From assembly GCF_016598615.1 (NCBI RefSeq), contig NZ_CP066831.1, positions 5,332,001 to 5,396,000 of the forward strand: a stretch of 64,000 nt of DNA. The letters are read 5' to 3'. How positions within the stretch are numbered: position 1 is the first letter of the stretch; the number at the start of each line of letters is the position of its first letter. Of this stretch, positions 24,580 through 32,374 are shown one piece after another. This DNA is from Streptomyces liliifuscus (lineage in GTDB: Bacteria; Actinomycetota; Actinomycetes; Streptomycetales; Streptomycetaceae). Made by a program: the position numbers and the translations under genes. The notes beneath the pieces are model-generated. The model was not told the DNA's origin, made no database searches, and saw nothing but the letters and a program-made list of their open reading frames with translations.

Positions 24580-25629
24580 TCAGCCCCCGCTCCTCTCGAC
24601 GGCCCGGAAGACCGGCAGCTCCAACTCCTCGTCCACCTGCTCGAACTCCAGCCGAACCGGCATCCCGATCCGCACCCGGTCGTGCGGCACTCCCACCACG
24701 TTGCTGATCATCCGCACGCCCTCCGCGAGTTCGATCAGCCCCACCGCATACGGCGGGTCGAAGGCCGGGAAGGGCGGGTGGTGCATCACCACGTACGAGT
24801 AGACGGTCCCCTCGCCGCCCGCCTCGACCGTGTCCCAGTCCGGGCAACCGCACGCGTTGCACCCCGGCAGCCAGGGGAATCGCAGCGTCCTGCATCCGTC
24901 GCAGCGCTGTATGAGGAGCCGGTGCCGGGACACGCCCTCCCAGAAGCCGGCGTTGTCGCGATTGACGACGGGGCGGGGCCGCTTGGGCGGTGAGATCTCG
25001 GCAGCCACCCCTGCCTTCGGAAGCGCGGCCGCCCCCTCCGGACTCGGAGCACTCCTTCTCCGAACCGCGGGCGCGTACTTCAGGATCCGGAACCGATGTG
25101 TCCCCACCGTCCGGCCCCCCACGCGTACATCCATCCGCGTCGTGACGAAGTACCCCGTGCCCAGCTTGGTCGTCTTGCGCTCGGAGACCGATTCGATCAC
25201 CGCGTCGAAGGTGATCGCGTCCCCGGGCCGCAGCGGCCGCAGATACTCCTGCTCGCAGTCGGTGGCGACCACCGACGCGTACCCGGCGTCGTCGAGCAGC
25301 CCGAGCAGCTCGTCGTACGCATCGGAGCGCCCCGCGTGCCCGGAGAGGCCCCCCATCGTCCACGCCTGGAGCATGGTGGGCGGCGCTGTGGCGTCCGCAC
25401 CCGCGTACGCCGGGTTCGTGTCTCCCATCGCCTCGCACCAGTGCCGGATCATCGGCTCGTTGACCAGGTCCTTGCCCACACCGCCGACCGCGGCGGCCTG
25501 GCCCTCGTACGCCTTCGCCCGCGCGAACACGTCCTCGCACCCGCCGCCCACGCCCAAGGCCGCCGCCCCCTCGCCGCCCTCGCCCGAGGCCGCCGCCCCC
25601 GCTCCGCCCGGAACCTCCCGCTCGCTCAC
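24580..25629 (-). CDS. MaoC-like/OB-fold DUF35 fusion protein (ChsH2-like)
   Basis: A 349-residue two-domain protein. Residues about 35-190 form a MaoC-like hot-dog dehydratase half (EPMIRHWCEAMGDTNPAYAG, PPTMLQAWTMGGL). Residues about 215-345 form a DUF35 unit: a zinc-ribbon with CDGC...CNACGC and an OB fold (GTVYSYVVMHHPPFPAFDPPYAVGLIEL, quoted in part: VVMHHPPFPAF). This exact fusion is ChsH2 of the igr pathway, where the DUF35 part binds Ltp2. GTG 25629 overlaps the upstream stop; a longer upstream frame is rejected. A Gly/Ala-rich stretch (about 6-30) is unusual. Confidence 0.88.
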   Translation of the reverse strand: MSEREVPGGAGAAASGEGGEGAAALGVGGGCEDVFARAKAYEGQAAAVGGVGKDLVNEPMIRHWCEAMGDTNPAYAGADATAPPTMLQAWTMGGLSGHAGRSDAYDELLGLLDDAGYASVVATDCEQEYLRPLRPGDAITFDAVIESVSERKTTKLGTGYFVTTRMDVRVGGRTVGTHRFRILKYAPAVRRRSAPSPEGAAALPKAGVAAEISPPKRPRPVVNRDNAGFWEGVSRHRLLIQRCDGCRTLRFPWLPGCNACGCPDWDTVEAGGEGTVYSYVVMHHPPFPAFDPPYAVGLIELAEGVRMISNVVGVPHDRVRIGMPVRLEFEQVDEELELPVFRAVERSGG

Positions 25630-26858
25630 CGCCGCCCCCTGGTCATCCCGAGCCGCATGGTCGCCACGATCTCCCGCTGCACCTCGCTCACCCCGCCCCC
25701 GAACGTGTTGATCTGAGCCGCCCTGTTCATCCGCTCCAGCTCGCCGTCCCCGAACACACCCGGCGATCCGGAACGGACCAGCGCGTCCGATCCGACGATT
25801 TCCTGACACATTCGGTACACCGCGACCGCCGATTCGGTTCCCACGACTTTCACGCCGCTCGCATCGCCGGGTGCCAGCCGACCGGCCCCCACATCCCCCA
25901 CCAAACGCCAGTTGAGCAGGCGTGTTGCCGCCAGCCGGGCATGCACTTCGGCCAGCCTCGACCGCACCCACGGCTCGTCAACCCTGCGCCGCCCCGTCAC
26001 CGGATCGGGGGTACTCGCGGCGGCCAGTGCGGCCGCGTAGAAGTCCTCGGCCTGCATACCGATCGCCGCGAGCGCGACCCGCTCGTGGTTGAGCTGATTG
26101 GTGATGAGCCCCCAGCCGCCGTTCTCCTCACCGACGAGGTTGCCCGCCGGGACCCGGATGCCGTCGTAGTACGTGGCTGTCGTGGTCAGCCCGCCCACTG
26201 TGGCAATCGGTGTCCACGAGAACCCGGGGGCGTCGGTGGGCACGAGCAGGATCGAGATCCCCTTGTGTTTCGGCGCGTCGGGGTCCGTACGGCAGGCGAG
26301 CCAGATCCAGTCGGCCTGCTGGGCGTTGGAGGTGAACACCTTCTGCCCGTCGACGAGCCACTCACCGCCGTCCACCCGCACGGCCCGGGTCCGCAGCGAC
26401 GCCAGGTCCGTCCCCGCGGACGGCTCGCTGTACCCGATCGCGAACACGAGTTCCCCGCGCAGGATCCGCGGCAGGAAGTAGTCCTTCTGTTCGTCGGTCC
26501 CGTACTTCATGAGCGTCGGCCCGACCGTGTTGAGCGTGACCATGGAGACCGGAGCGCCCGCCCGGTAGGCCTCGTCGAAGAAGACGAACTGCTCGTCGGC
26601 GCCGCGCCCTTGGCCCCCGTACGCGACGGGCCAGCCGAGCCCCAGCCACCCGTCGGCCCCGATCCGGCGCAACAGCGCCCGCTGCCGTTCCGAGGCACCC
26701 GGACCACCCGATCCCGAGGCCGAGCCCGGGGCCGATTCCGAGGCCGACTCCGAGGCCGATTCCGCGGGCAGCGGCGGTCCGTCCGGCATCAGTTCCCGGA
26801 AGTACGTGCGGAGTTCGGCGCGCAGTCGTCGCTGGCGCTCGGTGGGGGCGAGATGCAC
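25626..26858 (-). CDS. Acyl-CoA dehydrogenase (first gene of igr-like operon)
   Basis: A 410-residue FAD-dependent acyl-CoA dehydrogenase with complete landmarks: FAIGYSEPSAGTDLASLRT (FAD/substrate motif, about 140-158), DWIWLACRT, NLVGEENGGWGLITNQLNHER (in part: NQLNHERVALA) and the C-terminal FGGGVSEVQREIVA. Residues about 34-55 are a Ser/Ala/Glu repeat (ESASESASESA) absent from relatives. GTG 26858 with GGGAGGG. It leads the operon; a 17-bp palindrome lies 38 bases upstream. With the shorter dehydrogenase it probably oxidises a branched or steroid-derived acyl-CoA. Confidence 0.9.
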   Translation of the reverse strand: MHLAPTERQRRLRAELRTYFRELMPDGPPLPAESASESASESAPGSASGSGGPGASERQRALLRRIGADGWLGLGWPVAYGGQGRGADEQFVFFDEAYRAGAPVSMVTLNTVGPTLMKYGTDEQKDYFLPRILRGELVFAIGYSEPSAGTDLASLRTRAVRVDGGEWLVDGQKVFTSNAQQADWIWLACRTDPDAPKHKGISILLVPTDAPGFSWTPIATVGGLTTTATYYDGIRVPAGNLVGEENGGWGLITNQLNHERVALAAIGMQAEDFYAAALAAASTPDPVTGRRRVDEPWVRSRLAEVHARLAATRLLNWRLVGDVGAGRLAPGDASGVKVVGTESAVAVYRMCQEIVGSDALVRSGSPGVFGDGELERMNRAAQINTFGGGVSEVQREIVATMRLGMTRGRR

Positions 26859-26895
26859 GACGACGGCCCTCCCGGACCTCGTACGAACAAGGGTT

Positions 26896-26912
26896 TCTGA
26901 CTGTCCGTCAGA
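26896..26912. promoter_or_regulatory. Palindromic operator for the igr-like operon
   Basis: TCTGAC-TGTCC-GTCAGA, 6-bp arms around a 5-base centre, 38-54 bases before the GTG of the first dehydrogenase gene. Its size and position fit a TetR-family repressor site. It does not read like the known mycobacterial KstR or KstR2 motifs, so a different regulator is likely. Confidence 0.5.
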
Positions 26913-26983
26913 TGCCTGTGACTGTCAAGGTCACGGACCTCGACCGCAAGGGTCACGGCCTCCCGCCCGGCACATATGCGGAA

Positions 26984-27023
26984 ACGTCTGCGCGGCGGCA
27001 CCCAAGTGCCGCCGCGCAGACGT
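26984..27023 (-). terminator. Strong hairpin terminator
   Basis: Perfect 18-bp stem: ACGTCTGCGCGGCGGCAC (26984-27001) and its complement (27006-27023) with a CCAA loop. On the minus strand the stem is followed by TTT. It ends the small secreted-protein gene at 27099 and insulates the igr-like operon. Confidence 0.85.
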
Positions 27024-27098
27024 GTTACCACCCCACAAAGCACCCCACTGAGGAGGCGTTCGACCGCCGGGGGTCTCCAGTCCCCGGCAGCCGCCGGC

Positions 27099-27410
27099 TC
27101 ACCAGAGCTCGGTGAAGTTGACGGCGACGTTCTCGTTCGACTGGTCGATGGCCGTGAACGCGGAACCGTTCACCTGAGCCGTGTTGCTCTGGTTCGAGGC
27201 ACCGGAGCCGACGGCCTGCTGCTGAGTCGTGGACGAGGTCCCGTAGTTGTCGCCACCGACACCACTGCCGACGACGTTCGCCACGGCCGCGTTCGATCCG
27301 TTGTCCGCGAAGGCGCCGTTGTCAGCCGTCGCAACACCCGAGAAGAGGGCGACGGCGAGCGGCAGGGCTGCCGCGGCGGCGAGAAGGCGGGCGGTACGGA
27401 TGCTTGCCAT
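27099..27410 (-). CDS. Small secreted Asn/Gln/Ser-rich protein
   Basis: A 103-residue secreted protein. ATG 27410 with a strong GGAGGAATAGAC site begins a signal peptide (ASIRTARLLAAAAALPLAVALFSGVATA, cleavage before DNGAF). The mature part, about 75 residues, is rich in Asn, Gln, Ser, Thr, Gly and Val with no cysteine (NYGTSSTTQQQAVGSGASNQSN in part: TTQQQAVGSGASNQS) and ends FTELW. The composition recalls surface-assembling proteins of Streptomyces such as rodlins, but it matches neither rodlin nor chaplin motifs. Separate transcription unit with its own strong terminator. Confidence 0.8.
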   Translation of the reverse strand: MASIRTARLLAAAAALPLAVALFSGVATADNGAFADNGSNAAVANVVGSGVGGDNYGTSSTTQQQAVGSGASNQSNTAQVNGSAFTAIDQSNENVAVNFTELW

Positions 27411-27793
27411 GTCTATTCCTCCAGAAGCGGAAGTTCGCACCGGCCAGGACCGGCTGAGTACGGCTTGTTCCGGGGCAGTTGGCCGACCGCCTCGGTGTCT
27501 GTCACGACGTCGCGAGACCAGAATTGCCCACCGAATCCCCGGCGAACCACCCCGGAAGGCACTATTCGCTCGCAAGCGTGAGGACATGTCGATAAACCCC
27601 CTTCACGCGACCAAAACCGCAGATCAGGGCGGTGCGGGCGACTCAATCCCATACGCCGCAAGGGACGAAGCGTTCCGGCAGATTTTCAGCCAATCCTGCG
27701 GGGCCGGTTTCCACCCCTCCGGGACCGGCCTTCCTTCACCGCACCCCCGGAGCACCTCTTCCTTTTTTCGAACACTCGTACGAACATGGAGTC
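27411..27793. other. Divergent promoter region
   Basis: About 380 bases between the divergent small secreted-protein gene and the PrimPol gene. Open frames here have no start signals or sensible composition. It should carry both promoters; the stretch 27590-27640 (ACCCCCTTCACGCGACCAAAACC) is somewhat AT-richer. I see no repeats or palindromes of note. Confidence 0.4.
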
Positions 27794-28666
27794 ATGGCCA
27801 CCATCGACCGGCAGGCCACGACGCTGGCCCTCGCACACGCCCTGTCAGCCGCCGAACGCGGACTGGCCGTCATCCCGCTGTCCCGAACCAAACTTCCGGC
27901 ACTGCGCTCCCCGCACCGCGACGACCCCACGGCCCCGCTCTGCCACGGCGAGTGCGGCCGCTTCGGGCACGGTGTGTACGACGCCTCGATCGACCCCGTT
28001 CGCATCCGAGAGCTCTTCGCCGCCGCCCCCTGGGCCACCGGCTACGGCATCGCGTGCGGGCTGGACCCGCATCGCCTGATCGGCATCGACCTCGACACCA
28101 AATCAGGTACGGACTCGTCCGCGGCGCTCCGGGAACTGGCCCTGCGCCACCTGTTCACGATCCCGGAGACGGTCGTCGTGCTGACCCCCAGCGGCGGCCG
28201 CCACGTCTGGCTGAGCGGCCCGCCGGACGTCGTCGTCCCCAACTCGGCGGGCCGCCTGGCCCCCGGAATCGACATCCGCGGCGCGGGCGGCTATCTCGTA
28301 GGTCCCGGCTCACGCACCGAACACGGCGCCTACAGCACGGCCCCGGGCACCGCCCACCTGGCACCCGCCGCCTGCCCGCCGTCCCTTCTGCAGCTCCTCC
28401 TGCCGCCGCCGCGCACCGGCCGCCACGCCGCCGGCCCCGTCTCGGCGGGCCAACACGGCCAGGGCCTCGTCCAGTTCGTCCTCGCCGCCCACGAGGGACA
28501 GCGCAACACCCGCCTCTTCTGGGCCGCTTGCCGCGCCTACGAGAACGGCCTCGGCCCGGACCTCACCGAGTCCCTGGTGGACGCCGCCGTCCGCACCGGC
28601 CTCACCGAACGCGAGGCCCGCTCGACCATCACATCGGCATCCCGCATGACGAGGCACCGTCCTTAG
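27794..28666 (+). CDS. PrimPol (bifunctional DNA primase/polymerase N-terminal) domain protein
   Basis: A 290-residue protein with an archaeal-eukaryotic primase-type PrimPol domain: LSAAERGLAVIPLS, the catalytic acidic motif LIGIDLDTKSG (about residues 94-104) and GGRHVWLSG (about 132-140), then PGIDIRGAGGYLVGPGS. The C-terminal 80 residues are helical. ATG 27794 has GGAG three bases upstream. Streptomyces chromosomes carry such genes outside replicating elements; here it lies just outside the left att site of the AICE, so it is probably a resident gene or left from an older insertion. Catalytic residues look intact. Confidence 0.82.
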   Translation: MATIDRQATTLALAHALSAAERGLAVIPLSRTKLPALRSPHRDDPTAPLCHGECGRFGHGVYDASIDPVRIRELFAAAPWATGYGIACGLDPHRLIGIDLDTKSGTDSSAALRELALRHLFTIPETVVVLTPSGGRHVWLSGPPDVVVPNSAGRLAPGIDIRGAGGYLVGPGSRTEHGAYSTAPGTAHLAPAACPPSLLQLLLPPPRTGRHAAGPVSAGQHGQGLVQFVLAAHEGQRNTRLFWAACRAYENGLGPDLTESLVDAAVRTGLTEREARSTITSASRMTRHRP

Positions 28667-28777
28667 CTCCGCCGCGATCGAAAACGGCCCCCTAGGAGCC
28701 CAGAAAACCGAGGAGAGCCGGAAAACAACCACTCACGCGCGCGTGCACCCCAAAAACACCCACGCACCGCCAACGAC

Positions 28778-28819
28778 AGCAGGGGCGTCCGGAACCTCTC
28801 GGTTCCGGACGCCCCTGCT
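28778..28819. terminator. Bidirectional hairpin between PrimPol gene and tRNA remnant
   Basis: Perfect 19-bp stem, AGCAGGGGCGTCCGGAACC (28778-28796) and its complement (28801-28819), loop TCTC. Before the AICE inserted it would have ended the original tRNA-Ser(TGA) transcript; it also ends the PrimPol gene. Confidence 0.8.
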
Positions 28820-28828
28820 CCTCGCACT

Positions 28829-28891
28829 GCGGTGGGTGTGGGATTTGAACCCACGGTCACATCGCTGCGACGACGGTTTTCAAGACCGTTC
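28829..28891. repeat. attL: Left att repeat with tRNA-Ser 3' remnant
   Basis: 63 bases identical to 43297-43359. It covers the 3' half of tRNA-Ser(TGA) on the minus strand (acceptor 3' strand, T-arm, variable arm and anticodon loop with TGA) and then diverges. The 5' half is missing, so this copy is not a functional tRNA. A short inverted repeat, CATGCTGG/CCAGCATG, lies just inside the element at 28899-28926 and could be a recombinase site. Confidence 0.95.
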
Positions 28892-29245
28892 AGCGGTCCA
28901 TGCTGGATCTAACCCTGACCAGCATGTACGCGGTCGGGGATCGTCGCGTAGGGATGAACTTGGCCAGAGGCTGGCCGCGAGTGAAGACTGCACCATCGAG
29001 ACTGCGTCACACCAAGCCCTCGAGAGCCGCGCCATGGTGGTGTAGCGCTTGATCAAGCTTGGGCAGGCGCTACCGGATGACTGTCGTTGCACGCCAACAT
29101 CGGTGTGCGGGCTGTGCACGTCCACCCGACCAGCCCAGAAGGGATGCACCTGCGCGTCGCGGAGTGTCCGGCGCGCGTCCTCGCGAGGCACGCAGGTCCA
29201 GGAATCTCGGCTCCCTCCATTCCCGACTCCGGGTAGCCTTGCCAC
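28892..29245. other. Gene-free left end of the AICE
   Basis: About 350 bases between the left att repeat and the first cargo gene. Minus-strand open frames here look like chance frames without start signals. It contains the inverted repeat 28899-28926 and presumably the promoter of the HEPN gene near its right end (CGGGTAGCCTTGCCAC directly before the GTG), though no -35 is clear. Confidence 0.4.
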
Positions 29246-29626
29246 GTGCAGCCTGACAGTTCGGCGAAACTCCAGAAGGCGGAAGAATTCCTGACCGTTG
29301 CTGATACCGCGCTGAGCTGCGACTTCTTTGACGCCGCCATCAGCCTCTCCGTCTCGGCAGCCATCAATGGCGCAGACGTTCTATGCATTGAGGTCCTGGG
29401 AAGGTATTCCACCGGAAAGAGTCACGACGAAGCCTTCTCACTCTTACGTCAATGCGGAGTTGCCGGAACAGCCGTCTCCCGACAACTTCAGAAAGCACTG
29501 AAACTAAAGTCGAAATCGCAATACTCCACCGCTCGATGCCGAAGAAGGGAAGCAGAGGAAACTTACAAGCATGCGGAACGATTGATTGACACGATTAAAA
29601 CCTGGATTCAGCAAAACAAGCGATAG
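29246..29626 (+). CDS. HEPN-domain protein (putative RNase)
   Basis: A 126-residue all-helical protein matching HEPN domains: KAEEFLTVADTALSCDFFDAAISLSVSAAINGADVLC (in part: FDAAISLSVSAAINGAD) and a second half with YSTARCRRREAEETYKHAERLI. The likely catalytic motif R-x(4-6)-H is Arg53-YSTGKS-His60. HEPN proteins are mostly metal-independent RNases in toxin-antitoxin, CRISPR and abortive-infection systems. GTG start. Codon 67 is TTA (29444-29446), so translation would need the bldA tRNA. Visibly lower G+C than the neighbours. It lies 16 bases upstream of the next gene, so they form one operon. Confidence 0.75.
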   Translation: MQPDSSAKLQKAEEFLTVADTALSCDFFDAAISLSVSAAINGADVLCIEVLGRYSTGKSHDEAFSLLRQCGVAGTAVSRQLQKALKLKSKSQYSTARCRRREAEETYKHAERLIDTIKTWIQQNKR

Positions 29627-29642
29627 ATGAGGATGCAGAGCG

Positions 29643-30743
29643 ATGGTCAGGTGCTTCGTTATTGGACCTATCGGCAATAAGTTTGCCCCCCTCGACGATC
29701 CAGGACGCCGAGCGTACGAGGATTCTCTTCAGGTTTTCGAGGATGTGATTCAAGCAGCATGCCAGAAGCTTGACATTGACCCCGTAAGGGCTGACCAGAT
29801 CGCCGTGGCAGGAGAAATCACTGAGCAAGTATTTCGGCATCTATACGAGGATGACGTGGTGATTGCTGATGTGAGCGGTGGAAATCCCAATGTTATGTAT
29901 GAACTTGGTCTACGCCACACGACCGGGAAGCTAACTATCCAGATCGGAGAATTTGGGCAACTTCCTTTCGACGTAGCCGCCATTCGCACAATTCAGTTCT
30001 CTCGCTCACGACGCGGTCTTATCGATGCCCGAAACGAGTTGGAGAGGTCGTTGCAGGCAGGTCTAGTTGACGGGCAAGATCTGCTAACGGCAACGCGTGT
30101 CCTCCAAGAGGTGGCGAGCGGGCAGGTAGAAATCACTCTGCCCAGCGTAGAGGGCGCTTTTGAGGGTGCCGTAGAGGATGACTCTCCCGGCCTCCTCGAA
30201 AGAATGGAGGAGGTTGAATCTGGGCTAGGTTCCATGGTAGATGACGCCAACGCCATCACTGAGGCGATGCAAAGAATCGGCATGGTAACCGAGATCTCGG
30301 CGTCCGAGATTAATATGGCCAATCAATCCGGGGCTTCAAACAAAGACCGGTTGACGCTTGTAACAAAATTCGCGGCGGAGGTCAGCGGGCCAGCCGATCA
30401 ACTCGAAGAATCCTCCAACAGCTTCGCCTATCACATGGAGTCCCTCAATGAGGGAATTTCGACAATTCTCAAAGTAATCCAAAAATCAGAACCTGACGAG
30501 CTTCCAGACGGTGCAGCCGATTTCCTCGATCAGCTGATCGCCATGGCAGAGACGTCACGCGAAGGCATGGAAGGGTTGAATACATTCGGGGTCGCCGCCC
30601 AAGGAATGGCATCGCTCAGCAGACAGCTTCGCGGGCCAGGAAAGAAGATTGATCACGCTGTGTCCAATATGCGCAGAGCAATTGCAAATATTGACGCATG
30701 GGAGCGAATGGCACGCTCAATCAAAAGCGAGATGGAGGCCTGA
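29643..30743 (+). CDS. NDT/TIR-like effector domain with helical C-terminus
   Basis: A 366-residue protein. Residues 1-130 read as a Rossmannoid nucleoside 2-deoxyribosyltransferase/TIR-like domain: CFVIGPIGNKF (2-14), RADQIAVAGEI, VVIADVSGGNPNVMYELGLRH (in part: ADVSGGNPNVMYELG, with Asp76 and candidate catalytic Glu87) and PFDVAAIRTIQF. Residues about 170-366 are helical and may form coiled coils or a sensor region. Related domains in bacterial immunity hydrolyse NAD or other nucleotides; that role is inference here. Low G+C, ATG start, directly behind the HEPN gene. Not membrane-bound. Confidence 0.7.
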   Translation: MVRCFVIGPIGNKFAPLDDPGRRAYEDSLQVFEDVIQAACQKLDIDPVRADQIAVAGEITEQVFRHLYEDDVVIADVSGGNPNVMYELGLRHTTGKLTIQIGEFGQLPFDVAAIRTIQFSRSRRGLIDARNELERSLQAGLVDGQDLLTATRVLQEVASGQVEITLPSVEGAFEGAVEDDSPGLLERMEEVESGLGSMVDDANAITEAMQRIGMVTEISASEINMANQSGASNKDRLTLVTKFAAEVSGPADQLEESSNSFAYHMESLNEGISTILKVIQKSEPDELPDGAADFLDQLIAMAETSREGMEGLNTFGVAAQGMASLSRQLRGPGKKIDHAVSNMRRAIANIDAWERMARSIKSEMEA

Positions 30744-30898
30744 GGTAATCGATCCCTCCATGCAGGCGGCATTCTCGACTCGTAGCACGATTCGAGTTTA
30801 GGGAAACACCGTTGGTCAAGTGGGAAAGGACTAGAGCGAGCCACGCTGAATACACACGCCCGTCACAAGCCTGGAGTGACACCCTTCCCACACTTCCG

Positions 30899-31654
30899 TT
30901 AGTTTTGCGGAGAGATCCAGGCAAAAACTGAAACAATAAGTGCGGCAATCCCTGCAAAGCTTCCAATAACAGCCCAGATTGCTTGCACTCGCGGTGAAGG
31001 ACTCCAACCCAAAATCCTACCCATGTACGTAGACCTCGCACGCAAATAGATATGCGCACCATTCGGACGCACGAAGAATACGAGCCTCCAATAGAAAATA
31101 CCCACTAGCGCAAAGAAGTAGCCAACGTCAGCCGAATCCGTTTTCGAGAGAATGAGCGCCACAAAAAAAGCAAGGCCGATAATCTCGGAAAATTGAGGGA
31201 TTGAAGAGAACGCCCAGACGTGCGTCGTAGTGATCCGGTGGCCACGCAGAGCGGACAATGCCGAAGCAAGGATCCTATCGGCTTCTTGGGCGCTACCACT
31301 CTGGGCCGTGATTCTTACATCCCACTCTTTCACTCGTCGAAACCAACCCCTGAAGGCTTGGAGGCGAGAGAGACCTTCCGGGCTGCCAAACACAATTCTC
31401 ACCGAGTCAGGCTGCGGATTTACATCCACCTTAGCTTCAATTACTAGGTAGTGAAGCTCCTCCAGATCAGGCGCTTGACTGATCAGATCTGCAAGAGTGG
31501 ATCCGGTGACTCTCACCTTTCCAAGTTTTGCGGCGCCAACGAGTTTGATCGTCATATTAGGGAAAGTGCTTTGGATGGCCTGGATGGCCGCGTCAAGCTT
31601 GCTTGGTCTCGGCGCTGTAAAGGGAACTCTTTTGCGTCTAATCTCAGTGCGCAC
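30899..31654 (-). CDS. Cargo membrane protein of unknown function
   Basis: A 251-residue protein. The N-terminal 145 residues form a soluble alpha/beta region (IKLVGAAKLGKVRVTGSTLADLI in part: VGAAKLGKVRVTGS; LHYLVIEAKVDVNP). Three probable transmembrane helices follow: about 157-172 (IGLAFFVALIL), 178-197 (VGYFFALVGIFYWRLVFF) and 226-247 (AIWAVIGSFAGIAALIVSVFAW). Lower G+C than the core genome, convergent to the HEPN/NDT operon. The soluble-plus-TM layout is reminiscent of membrane effectors in defence systems, but no family is recognised. Confidence 0.65.
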   Translation of the reverse strand: MRTEIRRKRVPFTAPRPSKLDAAIQAIQSTFPNMTIKLVGAAKLGKVRVTGSTLADLISQAPDLEELHYLVIEAKVDVNPQPDSVRIVFGSPEGLSRLQAFRGWFRRVKEWDVRITAQSGSAQEADRILASALSALRGHRITTTHVWAFSSIPQFSEIIGLAFFVALILSKTDSADVGYFFALVGIFYWRLVFFVRPNGAHIYLRARSTYMGRILGWSPSPRVQAIWAVIGSFAGIAALIVSVFAWISPQN

Positions 31655-31831
31655 GCCAGATCCTTATCGGTCATACTGAGCCTGTCGCACTAGGCGAAGC
31701 AATCAGGCACCCAACTCACCTGCGTCGCTGATCTTCAGTGCCGCAGTTTCTGAAACAAGCTGGAAAATATCTACCACGTTCAGGGTGATCTGGGTGCGGG
31801 TTACAGAAATTGACGTAGCGGATCTTGCACG

Positions 31832-32374
31832 TCACTCGGTGAGATCCTCAAAACCATGCTCCGTGGGCCCAGTAAGCCGTTGGCCAAGCCACCCCGAGAC
31901 ACGCGGCCCACCATTCACAGCACCGCCCACTCGGACTGTGCGTACGTGTTCGAATCCCTGCCGTAGGTAGTAGCGCTGGAGCGCCTCATTCGTGGTCCAC
32001 GCGTCGAGCCGTAGCCACTTCGCCGCGTCACGGTAAGCCCGGTCTCCCGCCCAATCGACTAGCCGACCCCCAAGGTTCTGACCAGCATGGGTGCGCGCAA
32101 CGGTCAGTTTGTTGATGAATTGGGATGGCTCGCTCAACTCATCTTCTGTCCAGAGACCTGGTTCGGCGTCCGGCGTGAGCGTAATGGTCGCCGCAGTCGT
32201 CTCGCCATCCATGACCATGAAGACAGTGCCTGCCTTGATCGTGGCCAGCAGGAATTCAGCAGGATATGGGCGCTGCCACTGGTCGGAGCCTAGGCGCGCC
32301 AGCCAAACGGCAGCCTCCTCTCGGAAGGCCAACAGCTTGGCTACATCGCCGGGTTGGGCGGAGATGATTCTCAC
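31832..32374 (-). CDS. GNAT-family N-acetyltransferase
   Basis: A 180-residue GCN5-related acetyltransferase. Motif A reads VARTHAGQNLGGRLVDWAG (acetyl-CoA pyrophosphate loop Q-x-x-G-G), and motif B is LRLDAWTTNEALQRYYLRQGFEHV. Its ATG overlaps the stop of the GntR gene (ATGA), so the regulator and the enzyme are made together. GNAT genes coupled to GntR regulators are frequent in Streptomyces integrated elements. Substrate unknown; resistance or protein modification are possible. Confidence 0.85.
   Translation of the reverse strand: MRIISAQPGDVAKLLAFREEAAVWLARLGSDQWQRPYPAEFLLATIKAGTVFMVMDGETTAATITLTPDAEPGLWTEDELSEPSQFINKLTVARTHAGQNLGGRLVDWAGDRAYRDAAKWLRLDAWTTNEALQRYYLRQGFEHVRTVRVGGAVNGGPRVSGWLGQRLTGPTEHGFEDLTE

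Noticed and set aside
28829..28891. A second tRNA-Ser gene
   Set aside because: Only the 3' half is present; the 5' half of the acceptor, D-arm and anticodon stem is replaced by unrelated sequence, so it is an att remnant.
28880..29245. Minus-strand gene of about 120 codons at the left end of the AICE
   Set aside because: It starts with no ribosome binding site, overlaps the att repeat and has no recognisable protein character.
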